Positions 7,701-16,867 of a DNA stretch of 49,082 bases are shown here, one piece after another. The notes beneath the pieces are model-generated. The model saw only the letters and a list, made by a program, of their open reading frames with translations, did not search any database and was not told where the DNA came from. Position 1 is the first letter of the stretch. Each line of letters opens with the position of its first letter. Position numbers and translations under genes: made by a program. This DNA is from CAYFZR01 sp964347835 [NCBI: uncultured archaeon] (lineage in GTDB: Archaea; CAYFZR01), in contig CAYFZR010000014.1 in NCBI GenBank assembly GCA_964347835.1, positions 1 through 49,082 of the forward strand. Direction: 5' to 3'.

Positions 7701-8591
7701 ATGGAAAAAAACAAGATTATACTGTTTATTACAATAACTCTGATTGTAAGCTCGTTAGGATGCATCACATTCGAAAAATCAAGTGAGGATACTTATTCAC
7801 AAACGTTACATAAGAGACCTGAGAGAATTGTCTCTTTAGCACCAAGTAACACCGAAATTCTCTTCGCCTTAGGATTAGAAGATAAAATAGTTGGCGTAAC
7901 AGAATACTGCAATTATCCGGAAGAGGCTAAGAAAAAGGAAAAGGTTGGAGGATTTAGTACGGTAAACTTGGAAAAGGTGATTTCATTAAGACCTGATTTG
8001 GTCATTGCCTCTCCACTGACTGGAAGAGAGAATATCGAGAGTCTTAGGAGACTTGGTTTTGATGTGGTTGTGATACAATATAACACCTTGGAAGATGTCC
8101 TAGTAAAAATTAGGATGATAGGAAATCTAACGGGGAAAAGTGGAGAAGCGTCCATCTTGTTAAAAAATATGGAAAAAAGGATTAACGCTATCACAGAGAA
8201 GGCTGGTAATTTACCAGAAAACGAGAGACCCAGAGTTCTCTATTTGCTATGGCACGATCCCTTGAGAACCGCTGGTAAAAACACCTTTGAAGACGATCTT
8301 ATTAGAGCGGCAGGCGGAATCAATATTGCTGGGAACGCCACGAGATATCCAATTATAAACTTGGAAACTATAATTAAGGAAGACCCACAAGTCATAATAG
8401 TCGCTTTGGGTATGTCCAACGAGACTTACGAATACGTTAAAAACGAAGATCGTTTAAAAAATACTGCCGCAATTAGAAACCGCAGGTTATATGTAGTGGA
8501 CTCCGATATTGTTAACCGGCCTGGTCCAAGGATAGTAGAAGCGCTAGAGGAATTTGCAAAATGCATACACCCAGAATATATCAAAAAATAA
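7701..8591 (+). CDS. btuF: ABC transporter substrate-binding lipoprotein, BtuF/FecB type
   Basis: 296 residues. Cys21 follows SSLG in a lipobox, so the protein is anchored outside the membrane. The body matches class III metal-chelate binding proteins: ERIVSLAPSNTEILFALGL, then VGVTEYCNYPEEAK and LEKVISLRPDLVIA in the N-lobe, and IIKEDPQVIIVALG in the C-lobe. It captures cobalamin, another corrinoid or a ferric chelate, and delivers it to the BtuC permease encoded immediately downstream (31-base overlap). The AxCNYP-like segment is common in corrinoid-binding members, which favours B12, but substrate cannot be fixed from sequence alone. Confidence 0.85.
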   Translation: MEKNKIILFITITLIVSSLGCITFEKSSEDTYSQTLHKRPERIVSLAPSNTEILFALGLEDKIVGVTEYCNYPEEAKKKEKVGGFSTVNLEKVISLRPDLVIASPLTGRENIESLRRLGFDVVVIQYNTLEDVLVKIRMIGNLTGKSGEASILLKNMEKRINAITEKAGNLPENERPRVLYLLWHDPLRTAGKNTFEDDLIRAAGGINIAGNATRYPIINLETIIKEDPQVIIVALGMSNETYEYVKNEDRLKNTAAIRNRRLYVVDSDIVNRPGPRIVEALEEFAKCIHPEYIKK

Positions 8592-9679
8592 AAAAGAAGC
8601 ACAGTTCGCTTTATGCGAGAGAAGAATATGGAGAACTACAACTCAAAAAATTCTTGAAGTGGAGATCCTCTATTCTGATACTAATCCTAATTCTAGTAAT
8701 AACGGTCATCCTTACTACTGTCATAGGTCCTGTCCAGATCTCTCCTCTTATCGCGACGAAGATACTAATAAGTAAATTACCTGTTAGCGGCATAATATTT
8801 ACAAAGACCTGGTCAAGTATAGAAGAAACAATTATATTGGAGATAAGACTTCCACGCATAATCCTTGGAATCCTCGTTGGAGCGTCCCTTGCCGTAGCAG
8901 GAGCCACTATGCAAGGTCTCTTCAAAAACCCTATGGCAGATCCCTTTATAATAGGAATATCATCTGGTGCTGCGTTAAGCGTATCTCTTATAATAATCTC
9001 TGGCATTGATTTAGGTCTCGGAATGTTTACCCTACCTATCGGCGCTTTTTTAGGTGCTAGTCTTGCTGCTTTCCTTGTTTATAACATTGCCAAGGTCGAC
9101 GGAAGGGTACCTATTGCTACTCTCCTTTTATCAGGTATTGCAATCGCAGCATTCCTCTCCGCCCTAACATCGTTTGTTATGTACATGGCAGGAGAGAGTC
9201 TGCATCAAATCGTTTTCTGGTTAATGGGGGGATTAAGCGGACGTGGTTGGAACCACGTCTTTATGATATTTCTCCCTGTTATAGCAGGAACAGCAGTACT
9301 TTTTTTGTTCGCTCGCGATCTTAACTTAATGTTGTTAGGAGAAGAACCTGCTCAACATCTGGGGATTGAGGTTGAAAAAATTAAGAAGATCATACTCCTT
9401 TTGGCTTCTCTTTTAACGGGTGTCGCAGTTTCAGTTGGCGGAATAATTGGATTTGTAGGCTTGATAATACCCCACATCATGAGAACTTTGGTTGGTCCAG
9501 ACCATCGTATACTTCTTCCCGCCTCTGCTTTAGTCGGAGGCATATTCCTTGTTTGGACAGACACCTTGGCTAGATCAATAATTGCTCCTACTGAGATTCC
9601 AGTCGGTATAATAACAACATTCTTTGGGGCACCCTTCTTTCTTTATTTATTAAGGGTCAAAAAATCCTCTTTTGGGTGA
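8561..9679 (+). CDS. btuC: BtuC/FecCD-type ABC transporter permease
   Basis: 372 residues with about nine to ten hydrophobic helices. Family hallmarks are visible: RLPRIILGILVGASLAVAGA, MQGLFKNPMADPFIIGISSGA, and the C-terminal GFVGLIIPHIMRTLVGPDHR. It forms the homodimeric channel of the importer. The N-terminus overlaps the 3' end of the binding-protein gene by 31 bases. A start further downstream is possible because residues 1-35 are basic and not conserved-looking, but no clearer ribosome site is seen. It is followed by the ATPase with a near-overlap (TGA at 9677-9679, next ATG at 9684). Confidence 0.88.
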   Translation: MHTPRIYQKIKKKHSSLYAREEYGELQLKKFLKWRSSILILILILVITVILTTVIGPVQISPLIATKILISKLPVSGIIFTKTWSSIEETIILEIRLPRIILGILVGASLAVAGATMQGLFKNPMADPFIIGISSGAALSVSLIIISGIDLGLGMFTLPIGAFLGASLAAFLVYNIAKVDGRVPIATLLLSGIAIAAFLSALTSFVMYMAGESLHQIVFWLMGGLSGRGWNHVFMIFLPVIAGTAVLFLFARDLNLMLLGEEPAQHLGIEVEKIKKIILLLASLLTGVAVSVGGIIGFVGLIIPHIMRTLVGPDHRILLPASALVGGIFLVWTDTLARSIIAPTEIPVGIITTFFGAPFFLYLLRVKKSSFG

Positions 9680-9683
9680 ATCC

Positions 9684-10928
9684 ATGTTAGAAGTAAAAGA
9701 CGTCCATTCATACTATGGAGGCATGAAAGTTCTTGAAAAGATCAATCTATCTGCTAGTAAGGGCGATTTTATTGGAATAATCGGACCTAATGGCTCTGGA
9801 AAGACGACTTTACTCAAAACGATAAGTAAAATCCTTAAACCCCGTATTGGAACGGTATTTCTTGATGAAAGAGATGTATTTGGTATGAAGAGCATAGAAA
9901 TCGCAAGAAAAATGGCAGTGGTACCCCAACATACATCCATAAATTTCGATTTTACCGTTATCGATATTGTACTCATGGGTCGAAGTCCTCATTTAAGGAG
10001 ATTCGAAAGCGAAGATCACGAAGACGTAAAAATAGCAAAAAAAGCCATGGAACTAACAAACACATTACATTTAGCGGATCGACTCATTGGAGAGGTAAGC
10101 GGAGGTGAGATGCAGAGAATCATAATTGCCAGGGCTCTAACCCAAGAGCCTAAGGTTCTCCTGTTGGACGAGCCTACCGCTAACTTAGACATAAATTATC
10201 AAATAGAGATATTGGGCCTAATTAAGAGGCTCGCTCAAGAAGGGCTGACAGTTATAACTGCCATCCATGACCTTAATCTCGCTGCTCGTTACTGTAATAC
10301 CCTCGTTATTTTAGATCGTGGAAAGATATTGTCAATAGGTACTCCTGAGGAGGTTTTAACAGCAGAAAATATCAAAAAAGCGTTTCATATCGACACAGTT
10401 ATAAAAAGACACCCAATAACGAGTCTGATATACGTTATTCCCTTTCCAATTAAAGATAAAAGAAAAAAATCCAAGGGGACGGTTCACATTATATGTGGCG
10501 GAGGCTCTGGAGCCCAGTTAATGCACCAACTAATAGAGAAGGGATATGAAGTTACGGCGGGAGTGCTTAATGTTCTTGATACAGATTTTGAGGTTGCTCA
10601 ACACTTTTCTATACAATGCGTTACCGAGGCACCTTTTTCTCCCATAACTCAAGAAGCACACGAAGCTAATATAGAAATGATCGAAAAATCTGATGTTGTA
10701 ATATTAACGAATATGCCTTTTGGGACGGGTAATTTCAAAAATCTCGAAGCCGCTCTTTTTGCATTAAAAGAAAAGCCCCTAATAATAATTGATGAGACTC
10801 CGCCAGAAGATAGAGACTTTACAGGTGGAGAAACCACCGCAATCTTATCCGATCTTAGAAAAAAAGGTGCTATAGTCTTAGAAAAGGAAGAAGATGTTTT
10901 AAAAGAACTTAAGAATATTGTTAAATAA
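9684..10928 (+). CDS. btuD: BtuD-type ABC ATPase with extra C-terminal domain
   Basis: 414 residues from ATG 9684. I chose this over TTG 9672 because GGGTGA lies five bases before it. Residues 1-255 are a complete ABC ATPase: Walker A GPNGSGKT (34-41), signature VSGGEMQR, Walker B VLLLDEPTANLD, switch His in AIHDLNLAARYC. It powers the upstream BtuC. Residues 265-414 form an additional domain starting with GTVHIICGGGSGAQLMHQL, a Rossmann-like glycine-rich turn, then DVVILTNMPFGTGN and PLIIIDETPPEDRDF. Typical BtuD proteins are about 250 residues, so this tail is a fusion. Its role is unknown, possibly nucleotide or corrinoid handling. Confidence 0.87.
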   Translation: MLEVKDVHSYYGGMKVLEKINLSASKGDFIGIIGPNGSGKTTLLKTISKILKPRIGTVFLDERDVFGMKSIEIARKMAVVPQHTSINFDFTVIDIVLMGRSPHLRRFESEDHEDVKIAKKAMELTNTLHLADRLIGEVSGGEMQRIIIARALTQEPKVLLLDEPTANLDINYQIEILGLIKRLAQEGLTVITAIHDLNLAARYCNTLVILDRGKILSIGTPEEVLTAENIKKAFHIDTVIKRHPITSLIYVIPFPIKDKRKKSKGTVHIICGGGSGAQLMHQLIEKGYEVTAGVLNVLDTDFEVAQHFSIQCVTEAPFSPITQEAHEANIEMIEKSDVVILTNMPFGTGNFKNLEAALFALKEKPLIIIDETPPEDRDFTGGETTAILSDLRKKGAIVLEKEEDVLKELKNIVK

Positions 10929-11009
10929 GGATGAAATATATAGAATTTTTTCTTTCACTTGGCCAAATATTAAATATGCAGTAACTAATGTTTTTTAGGG
11001 TCGGTTAAG

Positions 11010-11993
11010 TTGACTACTTTTGTTACCGGAGGAACTGGTTTTATTGGCACTAAATTGATTGAAGCCTTAGTAACCTCAGGAGAGGAAGTAAAGGCTCTTA
11101 CAAGGAAGACCAGCGATGTTAAAACCTTAGAGGGTCTTGGCGTAGAAATAACTTATGGTGATATTTTAGATAGAGGGTCTTTATCCGGCGAGATGAAGGG
11201 CTGCGATACTCTTTTTCATCTTGCAAATATTTACGAATGGTGGATTCCGGACATCAATGATTACTATAGGATCAATGTGGAAGGAACTAAGTTCTTGCTG
11301 AGTGAGGCTTTAAGTCAGGGGATTAACAAGGCTATTTACGTGTGTACTGCAGCGGCACTTGGTCAGAAGAAAGGAGAGATAGGTAACGAGCAAACGGAAC
11401 ACCGAGAATACCATCTTAGCCAATACACAAAGTCTAAATATTTTGCAGAGCAAGAAGCTCTCAAAATATCTTCTGAAGGCCTCTATCTCGTTAGAATTCA
11501 TCCTTCAGCCGTTTTCGGACCTGGAGATACGAAAGTATCGGGAAAAGTGGTCTTAGATTTTCTTGAAGGAAAGACTCCAGGAATAATCTTCCCGAATACT
11601 AAAGTAGCATTAGTGTACGTCTATGACGTGGTTAAGGGCTTACTCCTTGCAAAAGAAAAGGGGAAACCAGATGAGAGGTACATTCTTTCTGGAGGTAATC
11701 TCTCTATGAGAGAAATCTATGACCTTATCAGCGAAGTTGCTGGCATTCCTCCCCTGAAGAGAACAATACCAGATACGATGGTTAGGCTTCTGGCTACTTT
11801 TCAGACAGCAATGGCTTCAGTCACAAAGAAACCACCGCATCTTGCAAAGGATTTCGTTAGATTCTTGGAACACGGATTCATGTTAGATAACACGAAGTCC
11901 AAAGAAGAACTTGGTCTAGAATACACACCCTTTCCCCAAGCCTTTAAAGAGACAATAGATTGGATGAAAGAGACCGAAATTGTTTCAAAATAG
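11010..11993 (+). CDS. extended SDR, NAD(P)-dependent epimerase/dehydratase or reductase
   Basis: 327 residues. The Rossmann motif TGGTGFIG is at residues 6-13 and the catalytic pair YTKSK fits YxxxK. The usual extended-SDR elements RIHPSAVFGPGD and a C-terminal substrate lobe are present. It most resembles the dihydroflavonol-4-reductase-like / nucleoside-diphosphate-sugar epimerase branch, acting on sugar or hydroxy-ketone substrates. The start is TTG 11010, needed because the Rossmann motif begins immediately after it. A weak AGGG lies about 10 bases upstream. It stands alone between the B12 importer and cooS, so context does not reveal the substrate. Confidence 0.8.
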   Translation: MTTFVTGGTGFIGTKLIEALVTSGEEVKALTRKTSDVKTLEGLGVEITYGDILDRGSLSGEMKGCDTLFHLANIYEWWIPDINDYYRINVEGTKFLLSEALSQGINKAIYVCTAAALGQKKGEIGNEQTEHREYHLSQYTKSKYFAEQEALKISSEGLYLVRIHPSAVFGPGDTKVSGKVVLDFLEGKTPGIIFPNTKVALVYVYDVVKGLLLAKEKGKPDERYILSGGNLSMREIYDLISEVAGIPPLKRTIPDTMVRLLATFQTAMASVTKKPPHLAKDFVRFLEHGFMLDNTKSKEELGLEYTPFPQAFKETIDWMKETEIVSK

Positions 11994-12087
11994 GAATTTC
12001 TCTATCTGAGGGCAATATTTTTATAAAATAATGCTTCTCGGTTTTAATTCAGGTAAAAAAATAAAAGGAGACAAAGGAAAACTTAAA

Positions 12088-14067
12088 TCATATTCCCAAT
12101 GCTTTCCTTTTCTCTTCTATATGATTTTCGATTATACCAGCTGCTTCTCTTGGATCTACCTCTACAACAAACTTTCCTCCGAATAGACCTTCTGCATCTA
12201 CGGCGAGTACATTGGACACAAGTTCGCTTCCAGCTACAGGAGGGACCACGCCTAAGTGTACTAGCAAACCTAATGCTACAGCACCTGTACCTATGGCTGC
12301 TGCCTTTTCTGTAGCCCATTCTGGTGCAGAAGCGGCTACAGGCAGATCACTTAAATCCACATCTAATGCATCTGCTAAAGCACCGAGTAATAAGAATATT
12401 CTTGAGTTATCTACGCAAGATCCCATGTGTAAGACTGGTGGTATGCCTAATGCTTCGCATATAGCTTTTAAGCCTTCTCCAGCATATTCTTTGGCTTCGG
12501 GTACCAATAATCCCGCTTTTGCTAAGGCATGCCCTGAACAGCCTGTTGTTACGACCAATATGTCTCTTTTTATAAGTTCCTTGGCTAAATTTACATGATT
12601 GTAGTCATGGGTAACTTTAGGATTGTTGCAACCCACGATACCAACTGCTCCCTTAATGGCTCCCCCCTTTATCGCATCTAACAAAGGAGTGAGATCTCCT
12701 TTTAGCAGATTCAATATTGCCTCTACTGATACCCCAGCTATCAATTTTGTTTTCTCATCTATCAATTTTATATCGTTAGATCTATTTTTGTAATTATTTA
12801 TTGCCTCTTTAACGATTTTTTCTGCTGCCTCATCGGCATTTTCTTCTGAGAACTCAATATGAATTATATTTTCGTTTTGGGGCATCTTTGCCTCGTTTTG
12901 GGTTGTTATAAGCTTCGTATGATAGTAAGAAGCTACATTTGCTAGACTTGGCATAACGCATTGTACGTCTACCGTAAATGCATCTACAACTCCACTTAAA
13001 ATAGCCAATTCTTGCTGCAACGTATTACCAATCTGAGGAATTCCATGTCTGGATAATACCTCGTTTCCTGTACAACATATCCCTGCGACTGTAATACCGT
13101 TTGCTCCTGTTGTCGTTGCCTCTTCTTCTAACTTCTCCGACCATTCTACTATCTTTTCAGAAAGCAATGGGACGTGTCCATGTACGATTATGTTTACGTT
13201 ATCTTCTGTTAACACACCAAAATTAATCTCCGTCTCTACTATAGAAGGAGTTCCAAACATAACATCTTGGAGTAAAGTAGATATCAACAGTGAGTAAAAA
13301 TCTGACAATCCACATCTAACCGCATGTAAAATGATATTAACTGGATCTGCATCAACTCCTTGTGTAGTTCGATGCATAGCCTCTGCTATTTCTTTATAAC
13401 CGCTCCTTGGAAATACTCTCAATTCTTTTAATTTATCTACTCTCTTTTTTGGAGTAAATTCCTCTGCAAATACCATGTAATCTCTTTCTAAAGTGCCAAC
13501 AAAATCTTTCCATGCTTCTAACCCTACTTCTGTGGCTATCTCTTCTATTTTTTTTCCTTCTGTTTCTATTCCTAATTTGTTTGCTATATAGAGAAGTTTT
13601 TCCTTATCTGTAATTTTATATGATGTCTCTTTTTTTCCCGCCTTCATTAGAGTCTCAGCGACATGAACTCCATGCTCTACGTGAGCAGCAGTACCTCCTG
13701 CCACAAATCTCAATAATGACCTCGCCACGATAAGATCTTTGTTTGCACCGCATATTCCCTCTGTAGCATCGAACCTAATCCTGTATAACTTGGGCAAGAA
13801 TCCAGGATCTTCAGGCAATACTCTGCACGGACCATTCGCGCAGTTTCTACAACAAACTCCAAGAGAACCAAATGGACACCTTACCGCCTCTATTACAGGA
13901 AGTACAGCCTCAAACTTTTCCACTCTATCGAATACCGTAGGAATTTTTTTTTCTCGGGCGTATTCTAACATCTCTTTTGTCGCAGGATCTATTGTAATAC
14001 CATATGTCTTCTTAAAGTCCTCTTCTTTCTTCTTTTGTTGTTTCCACAAAATCTCAGAAACCCTCAT
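12088..14067 (-). CDS. cooS: nickel-iron carbon monoxide dehydrogenase catalytic subunit
   Basis: 659 residues, CooS/AcsA-type. It interconverts CO and CO2 at a [Ni-4Fe-4S] C-cluster. The N-terminal cluster motif CPFGSLGVCCRNCANGPC (Cys64-Cys81) carries the intersubunit and B-cluster ligands. Further conserved Cys motifs are GICGANKD, VAGICCTGNE, VDVQCVMPS, VGCNNPK, TTGCSGHALAK and HMGSCVDNSR, which supply C-cluster ligands. Length is normal. The ATG at 14067 has AGGTGGG upstream and a TATA element at 14094-14109. It is a monofunctional CODH: no CooF ferredoxin, hydrogenase, CooC or acetyl-CoA synthase gene adjoins it. It is divergent from the nikMNQO nickel importer, which supports nickel dependence and possibly shared control. 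Confidence 0.95.
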   Translation of the reverse strand: MRVSEILWKQQKKKEEDFKKTYGITIDPATKEMLEYAREKKIPTVFDRVEKFEAVLPVIEAVRCPFGSLGVCCRNCANGPCRVLPEDPGFLPKLYRIRFDATEGICGANKDLIVARSLLRFVAGGTAAHVEHGVHVAETLMKAGKKETSYKITDKEKLLYIANKLGIETEGKKIEEIATEVGLEAWKDFVGTLERDYMVFAEEFTPKKRVDKLKELRVFPRSGYKEIAEAMHRTTQGVDADPVNIILHAVRCGLSDFYSLLISTLLQDVMFGTPSIVETEINFGVLTEDNVNIIVHGHVPLLSEKIVEWSEKLEEEATTTGANGITVAGICCTGNEVLSRHGIPQIGNTLQQELAILSGVVDAFTVDVQCVMPSLANVASYYHTKLITTQNEAKMPQNENIIHIEFSEENADEAAEKIVKEAINNYKNRSNDIKLIDEKTKLIAGVSVEAILNLLKGDLTPLLDAIKGGAIKGAVGIVGCNNPKVTHDYNHVNLAKELIKRDILVVTTGCSGHALAKAGLLVPEAKEYAGEGLKAICEALGIPPVLHMGSCVDNSRIFLLLGALADALDVDLSDLPVAASAPEWATEKAAAIGTGAVALGLLVHLGVVPPVAGSELVSNVLAVDAEGLFGGKFVVEVDPREAAGIIENHIEEKRKALGI

Positions 14068-14093
14068 TTTCCCACCTAAGAAATATAAGTCTG

Positions 14094-14109
14094 TTATATA
14101 TATTTAAAA
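14094..14109 (-). promoter_or_regulatory. TATA box for cooS
   Basis: On the minus strand the sequence reads TTTTAAATATATATAA. It lies about 27-42 bases upstream of the cooS ATG at 14067, the right place for an archaeal promoter with a short leader that contains the AGGTGGG ribosome site. Confidence 0.55.
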
Positions 14110-14236
14110 TAGTGCTTTTTGGGCTTTTTTACAAGATCAATTTACAATAAAATCATTATTCATTATTCAACCGTTAAATCGTGTTTTTCCAAAAAATATT
14201 GTTGGGAGGAGAATCGTCATACTTTTATAGAAGATA

Positions 14237-14264
14237 GTAATACCATAGACCTAATCAGTATTAA
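14237..14264. promoter_or_regulatory. candidate NikR operator upstream of nikM
   Basis: GTAATAC at 14237-14243 and GTATTAA at 14258-14264 form an inverted repeat (one mismatch) with a 14-base spacer and centres 21 bases apart, two DNA turns. Some NikR operators are known to have 7-base half-sites with 14-15 base spacers. A further GTATTAC lies at 14279-14285 and a GTCATAC at 14216-14222, so the region may hold overlapping sites. It lies just upstream of nikM, and nikR itself is encoded at 18024. Function as an operator is inference. Confidence 0.4.
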
Positions 14265-14295
14265 TAATTTATAAAAAAGTATTACCGGTGTGAGG

Positions 14296-14931
14296 ATGCA
14301 TATACCCGACGGATTTTTGAGCAACGGTGTATGGATGGTGATGTGGATTATTACGGCGGTGATAATAGGTTATGCAATCGTTAGATCTAACAAAAGGCTT
14401 GGAGAAAGACATGTACCCCTGATGGGTGTTTTGGCAGCCTTTATATTCGCGGGGCAGATGTTGAACATACCCATTGCAGTCGGTACATCAGGACACTTGC
14501 TTGGTGGAGTCTTGTCCGCGATATTTTTAGGTCCTTTCGCAGGTAGTATCGTGATGTCAACGGTTTTTATCGTTCAGGCAGTATTTTTCCAAGATGGAGG
14601 GATATTTGCGCTGGGAGCAAATATATTTAACATGGGCTTAATCGGCACTATACTGGGCTATTACATTTATTCGGGAATAAAAAGTTTTATAGGTGGAGTT
14701 AAAGGTTTGTTAATTGGTGCTGGATTCGCTGGATGGCTCGCCGTGGTATTGGCATCCGCCGCTACAGCGATAGAACTTGCTTTTTCAGGAACGGTTCCAC
14801 TCAACTATGTTTTACCGGCTATGGTAAGCATACACGCAATTATAGGGATCATTGAGGCAGGGATTACGATTACGGTTGTTGCATACGTCCGAAGGGTTAG
14901 ACCAGACTTATTGGAACTGCCCAAAGTTTAA
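14296..14931 (+). CDS. nikM: ECF-type nickel/cobalt transporter, substrate-capture subunit
   Basis: 212 residues. The CbiM/NikM family start MHIPDGF is present. The N-terminal Met and His2 coordinate the metal in characterised members, so ATG 14296 is the start rather than GTG 14290. Six or so hydrophobic helices follow, with the conserved FAGQMLNIPIAVGTSGHLLGG that contains a further metal ligand His. Association with the CODH and with NikR favours nickel over cobalt. It is the first gene of nikMNQO. The next gene starts 10 bases after its stop. Confidence 0.9.
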   Translation: MHIPDGFLSNGVWMVMWIITAVIIGYAIVRSNKRLGERHVPLMGVLAAFIFAGQMLNIPIAVGTSGHLLGGVLSAIFLGPFAGSIVMSTVFIVQAVFFQDGGIFALGANIFNMGLIGTILGYYIYSGIKSFIGGVKGLLIGAGFAGWLAVVLASAATAIELAFSGTVPLNYVLPAMVSIHAIIGIIEAGITITVVAYVRRVRPDLLELPKV

Positions 14932-14940
14932 GGTGATGAA

Positions 14941-15234
14941 ATGGGGTTAAAATGGTGGCATGCCGGATTAATAATCTCTTTGGTCATTGCAGGAGTAATT
15001 TCTCTTTACGCCTCTTCAAGTCCAGATGGTCTTGAAAGAATAGCGGAGGATAAAGGATTTAGCTCAAAAGGAAAAGAAGTCATTCGCTCACCAATGTCAG
15101 ACTACGCAATACCCGGGATAAGTAACTTTAAACTAGCGGCGTCTCTGGCTGGATTGATAGGCACACTTTTAATCTTCTTGCTTATGTACGGTATAGGAAA
15201 AGCATTGAAAGGAGAAAAAAGGAATGGAACATGA
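14941..15234 (+). CDS. nikN: ECF nickel transporter auxiliary subunit with PDGLE motif
   Basis: 97 residues with two membrane helices (about 5-23 and 64-84) flanking an extracytoplasmic loop containing SSPDGLERIAEDKGF. The PDGLE motif marks the CbiN/NikN-like component that stabilises metal loading of NikM. It lies between nikM and nikQ and overlaps the latter by 11 bases, which indicates translational coupling. Confidence 0.88.
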   Translation: MGLKWWHAGLIISLVIAGVISLYASSSPDGLERIAEDKGFSSKGKEVIRSPMSDYAIPGISNFKLAASLAGLIGTLLIFLLMYGIGKALKGEKRNGT

Positions 15235-15997
15235 CTTTTTAGATAAGTATGCAGATCTTGACAGCCCAATACACAAATTAGATCCAAGAATTAAGGTAAT
15301 CTCTATCTTTATTCTCATATTTTTCGTAATATTGACATCTCCTGTAGAGTTTAAGAAGTTCTTACTCTATTTCCTTTTGATTTTTATAGTTATTTTAATC
15401 TCAGAGGTGCCGTTAAGATTTATTTTAAAGCGATCTCTCGTAGTAATACCTTTTGTTTTTTTAGTAGCCATTTTCATTCCGTTTTTAAAACAAGGAGAAA
15501 TAGCAGGCTCCTATAGTTTTGGATCTTTGCATTTATCCGTAAGTTATGGTGGTTTAATTATACTATGGAACGTATTGATAAAATCCTGGCTCTCTGTTTT
15601 AACTATGATTGTATTGGTATCAACCACAAAATTTCAAAGGATTTTAAAGGCATTTGAAAGTTTAGGAGTCCCAAAAGTTATGGTAATGATCTTATCTTTC
15701 TTTTATCGTTATTTATTCGTGCTCTTAGATGAAATGATAAGAATGAAGAGAGCAAAAGACTCGAGGAGTTTTAACGGCGGTAGAATTTGGCATATTAAAA
15801 CCACCGGAACTATAATCGGGACTTTATTTATAAGATCTTACGAGAGAGCAGAGCGCGTATATATTTCCATGGTTTCGAGAGGATTTACAGGTAAAATGAG
15901 AACTTTAGATGATTTTGAGATTAATAAGCGTGATATTCTCTTTATTGTCCCCTTCATCATGTATCTAATTTTAATAAACATGCTGGTGATAACGTGA
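15224..15997 (+). CDS. nikQ: ECF nickel transporter transmembrane coupling subunit
   Basis: 257 residues of the CbiQ/EcfT family. The N-terminus has the typical [13 protein letters not shown], then four to five hydrophobic helices. The cytoplasmic coupling helix region contains [21 protein letters not shown] and [18 protein letters not shown], corresponding to the Ala/Arg-rich motifs that contact the ATPase. It transmits ATP hydrolysis by NikO to the NikMN module. Its stop overlaps the GTG start of nikO (GTGA). Confidence 0.9.
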   Translation: MEHDFLDKYADLDSPIHKLDPRIKVISIFILIFFVILTSPVEFKKFLLYFLLIFIVILISEVPLRFILKRSLVVIPFVFLVAIFIPFLKQGEIAGSYSFGSLHLSVSYGGLIILWNVLIKSWLSVLTMIVLVSTTKFQRILKAFESLGVPKVMVMILSFFYRYLFVLLDEMIRMKRAKDSRSFNGGRIWHIKTTGTIIGTLFIRSYERAERVYISMVSRGFTGKMRTLDDFEINKRDILFIVPFIMYLILINMLVIT

Positions 15998-16800
15998 CAT
16001 CGAAAAAAATAGTGGAAATTAAGGACTTGAATTACACCTATCCAGACGGCACAGAGGCGCTGAGGGGAATAAATCTCGAGATCTTCGAAGGAGAGAGTGT
16101 GGGTTTGATAGGTCCCAACGGATCAGGTAAATCTACGTTGCTCCTACATTTAAACGGAATTTTAAGGGGTAACAATGGCTTAGTTCGAGTTATGGACATG
16201 GATATGGATAAAGATATTAAAGAAATCAGGAGCAAAATTGGTTTGGTATTTCAAGACCCGGATGACCAGTTGTTCTCTCCTTCCGTATTTGATGATGTTG
16301 CTTTCGGTCCCATAAACATGGGTTTTTCAAGAGATGAGGTAGAAAGAAGGGTTGAGATGGCGTTGAGTCAAGTGGATATGCATGGTTACGAGGAGAGATC
16401 GCCGCACCACCTAAGTTTTGGTGAGAAGAAAAGGGTCTCCATAGCGACTGTTCTCTCCATGAATCCTGAAATACTGGTACTAGACGAGCCGACGAGCAAC
16501 GTAGATCCCCGTGCAAGAAAAGAATTGATAGAATTTTTGAAAAGTTTTGGCATCACGAAGATAATTGCTACCCATGACATGGATATGGTTGCGGAGGTCT
16601 GTGACAAGGTATTTTTGTTATATAACGGAAAAATAATCGCGAAGGGATATGTAAAAGAAATTTTGAGCGATATAGATCTCCTAGAATCTCACGGATTAGA
16701 GCCTCCAACGATGGTGAGGCTTTTCAAAGAGATAAATCAAAAAAATGTTCCCTTAAGATTAGAAGAAGGTATAGAGAGATTGAAGAAAATCATGGAATGA
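15994..16800 (+). CDS. nikO: ECF nickel transporter ATPase
   Basis: 268 residues, CbiO family. Walker A is GPNGSGKST (about 39-47), the Q-loop region reads [24 protein letters not shown] (typical of ECF ATPases), the signature is [12 protein letters not shown], Walker B is [12 protein letters not shown] and the switch His is in ATHDMDMV. The GTG start at 15994 overlaps the nikQ stop and has GGTGAT upstream. This is the last gene of the nickel-import operon; the gene after it, at 16868, is convergent. Confidence 0.92.
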   Translation: MTSKKIVEIKDLNYTYPDGTEALRGINLEIFEGESVGLIGPNGSGKSTLLLHLNGILRGNNGLVRVMDMDMDKDIKEIRSKIGLVFQDPDDQLFSPSVFDDVAFGPINMGFSRDEVERRVEMALSQVDMHGYEERSPHHLSFGEKKRVSIATVLSMNPEILVLDEPTSNVDPRARKELIEFLKSFGITKIIATHDMDMVAEVCDKVFLLYNGKIIAKGYVKEILSDIDLLESHGLEPPTMVRLFKEINQKNVPLRLEEGIERLKKIME

Positions 16801-16867
16801 TACTCTAACGCCAAAGAGGCTTAGAAATCTTCTATATTATTGTCCTTATATTATTTTCTTTATATTA

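Noticed and set aside
12212-12598. 128-codon plus-strand frame opposite cooS
   Set aside because: Entirely inside a well-supported CODH gene; its length reflects the codon bias of the coding strand.
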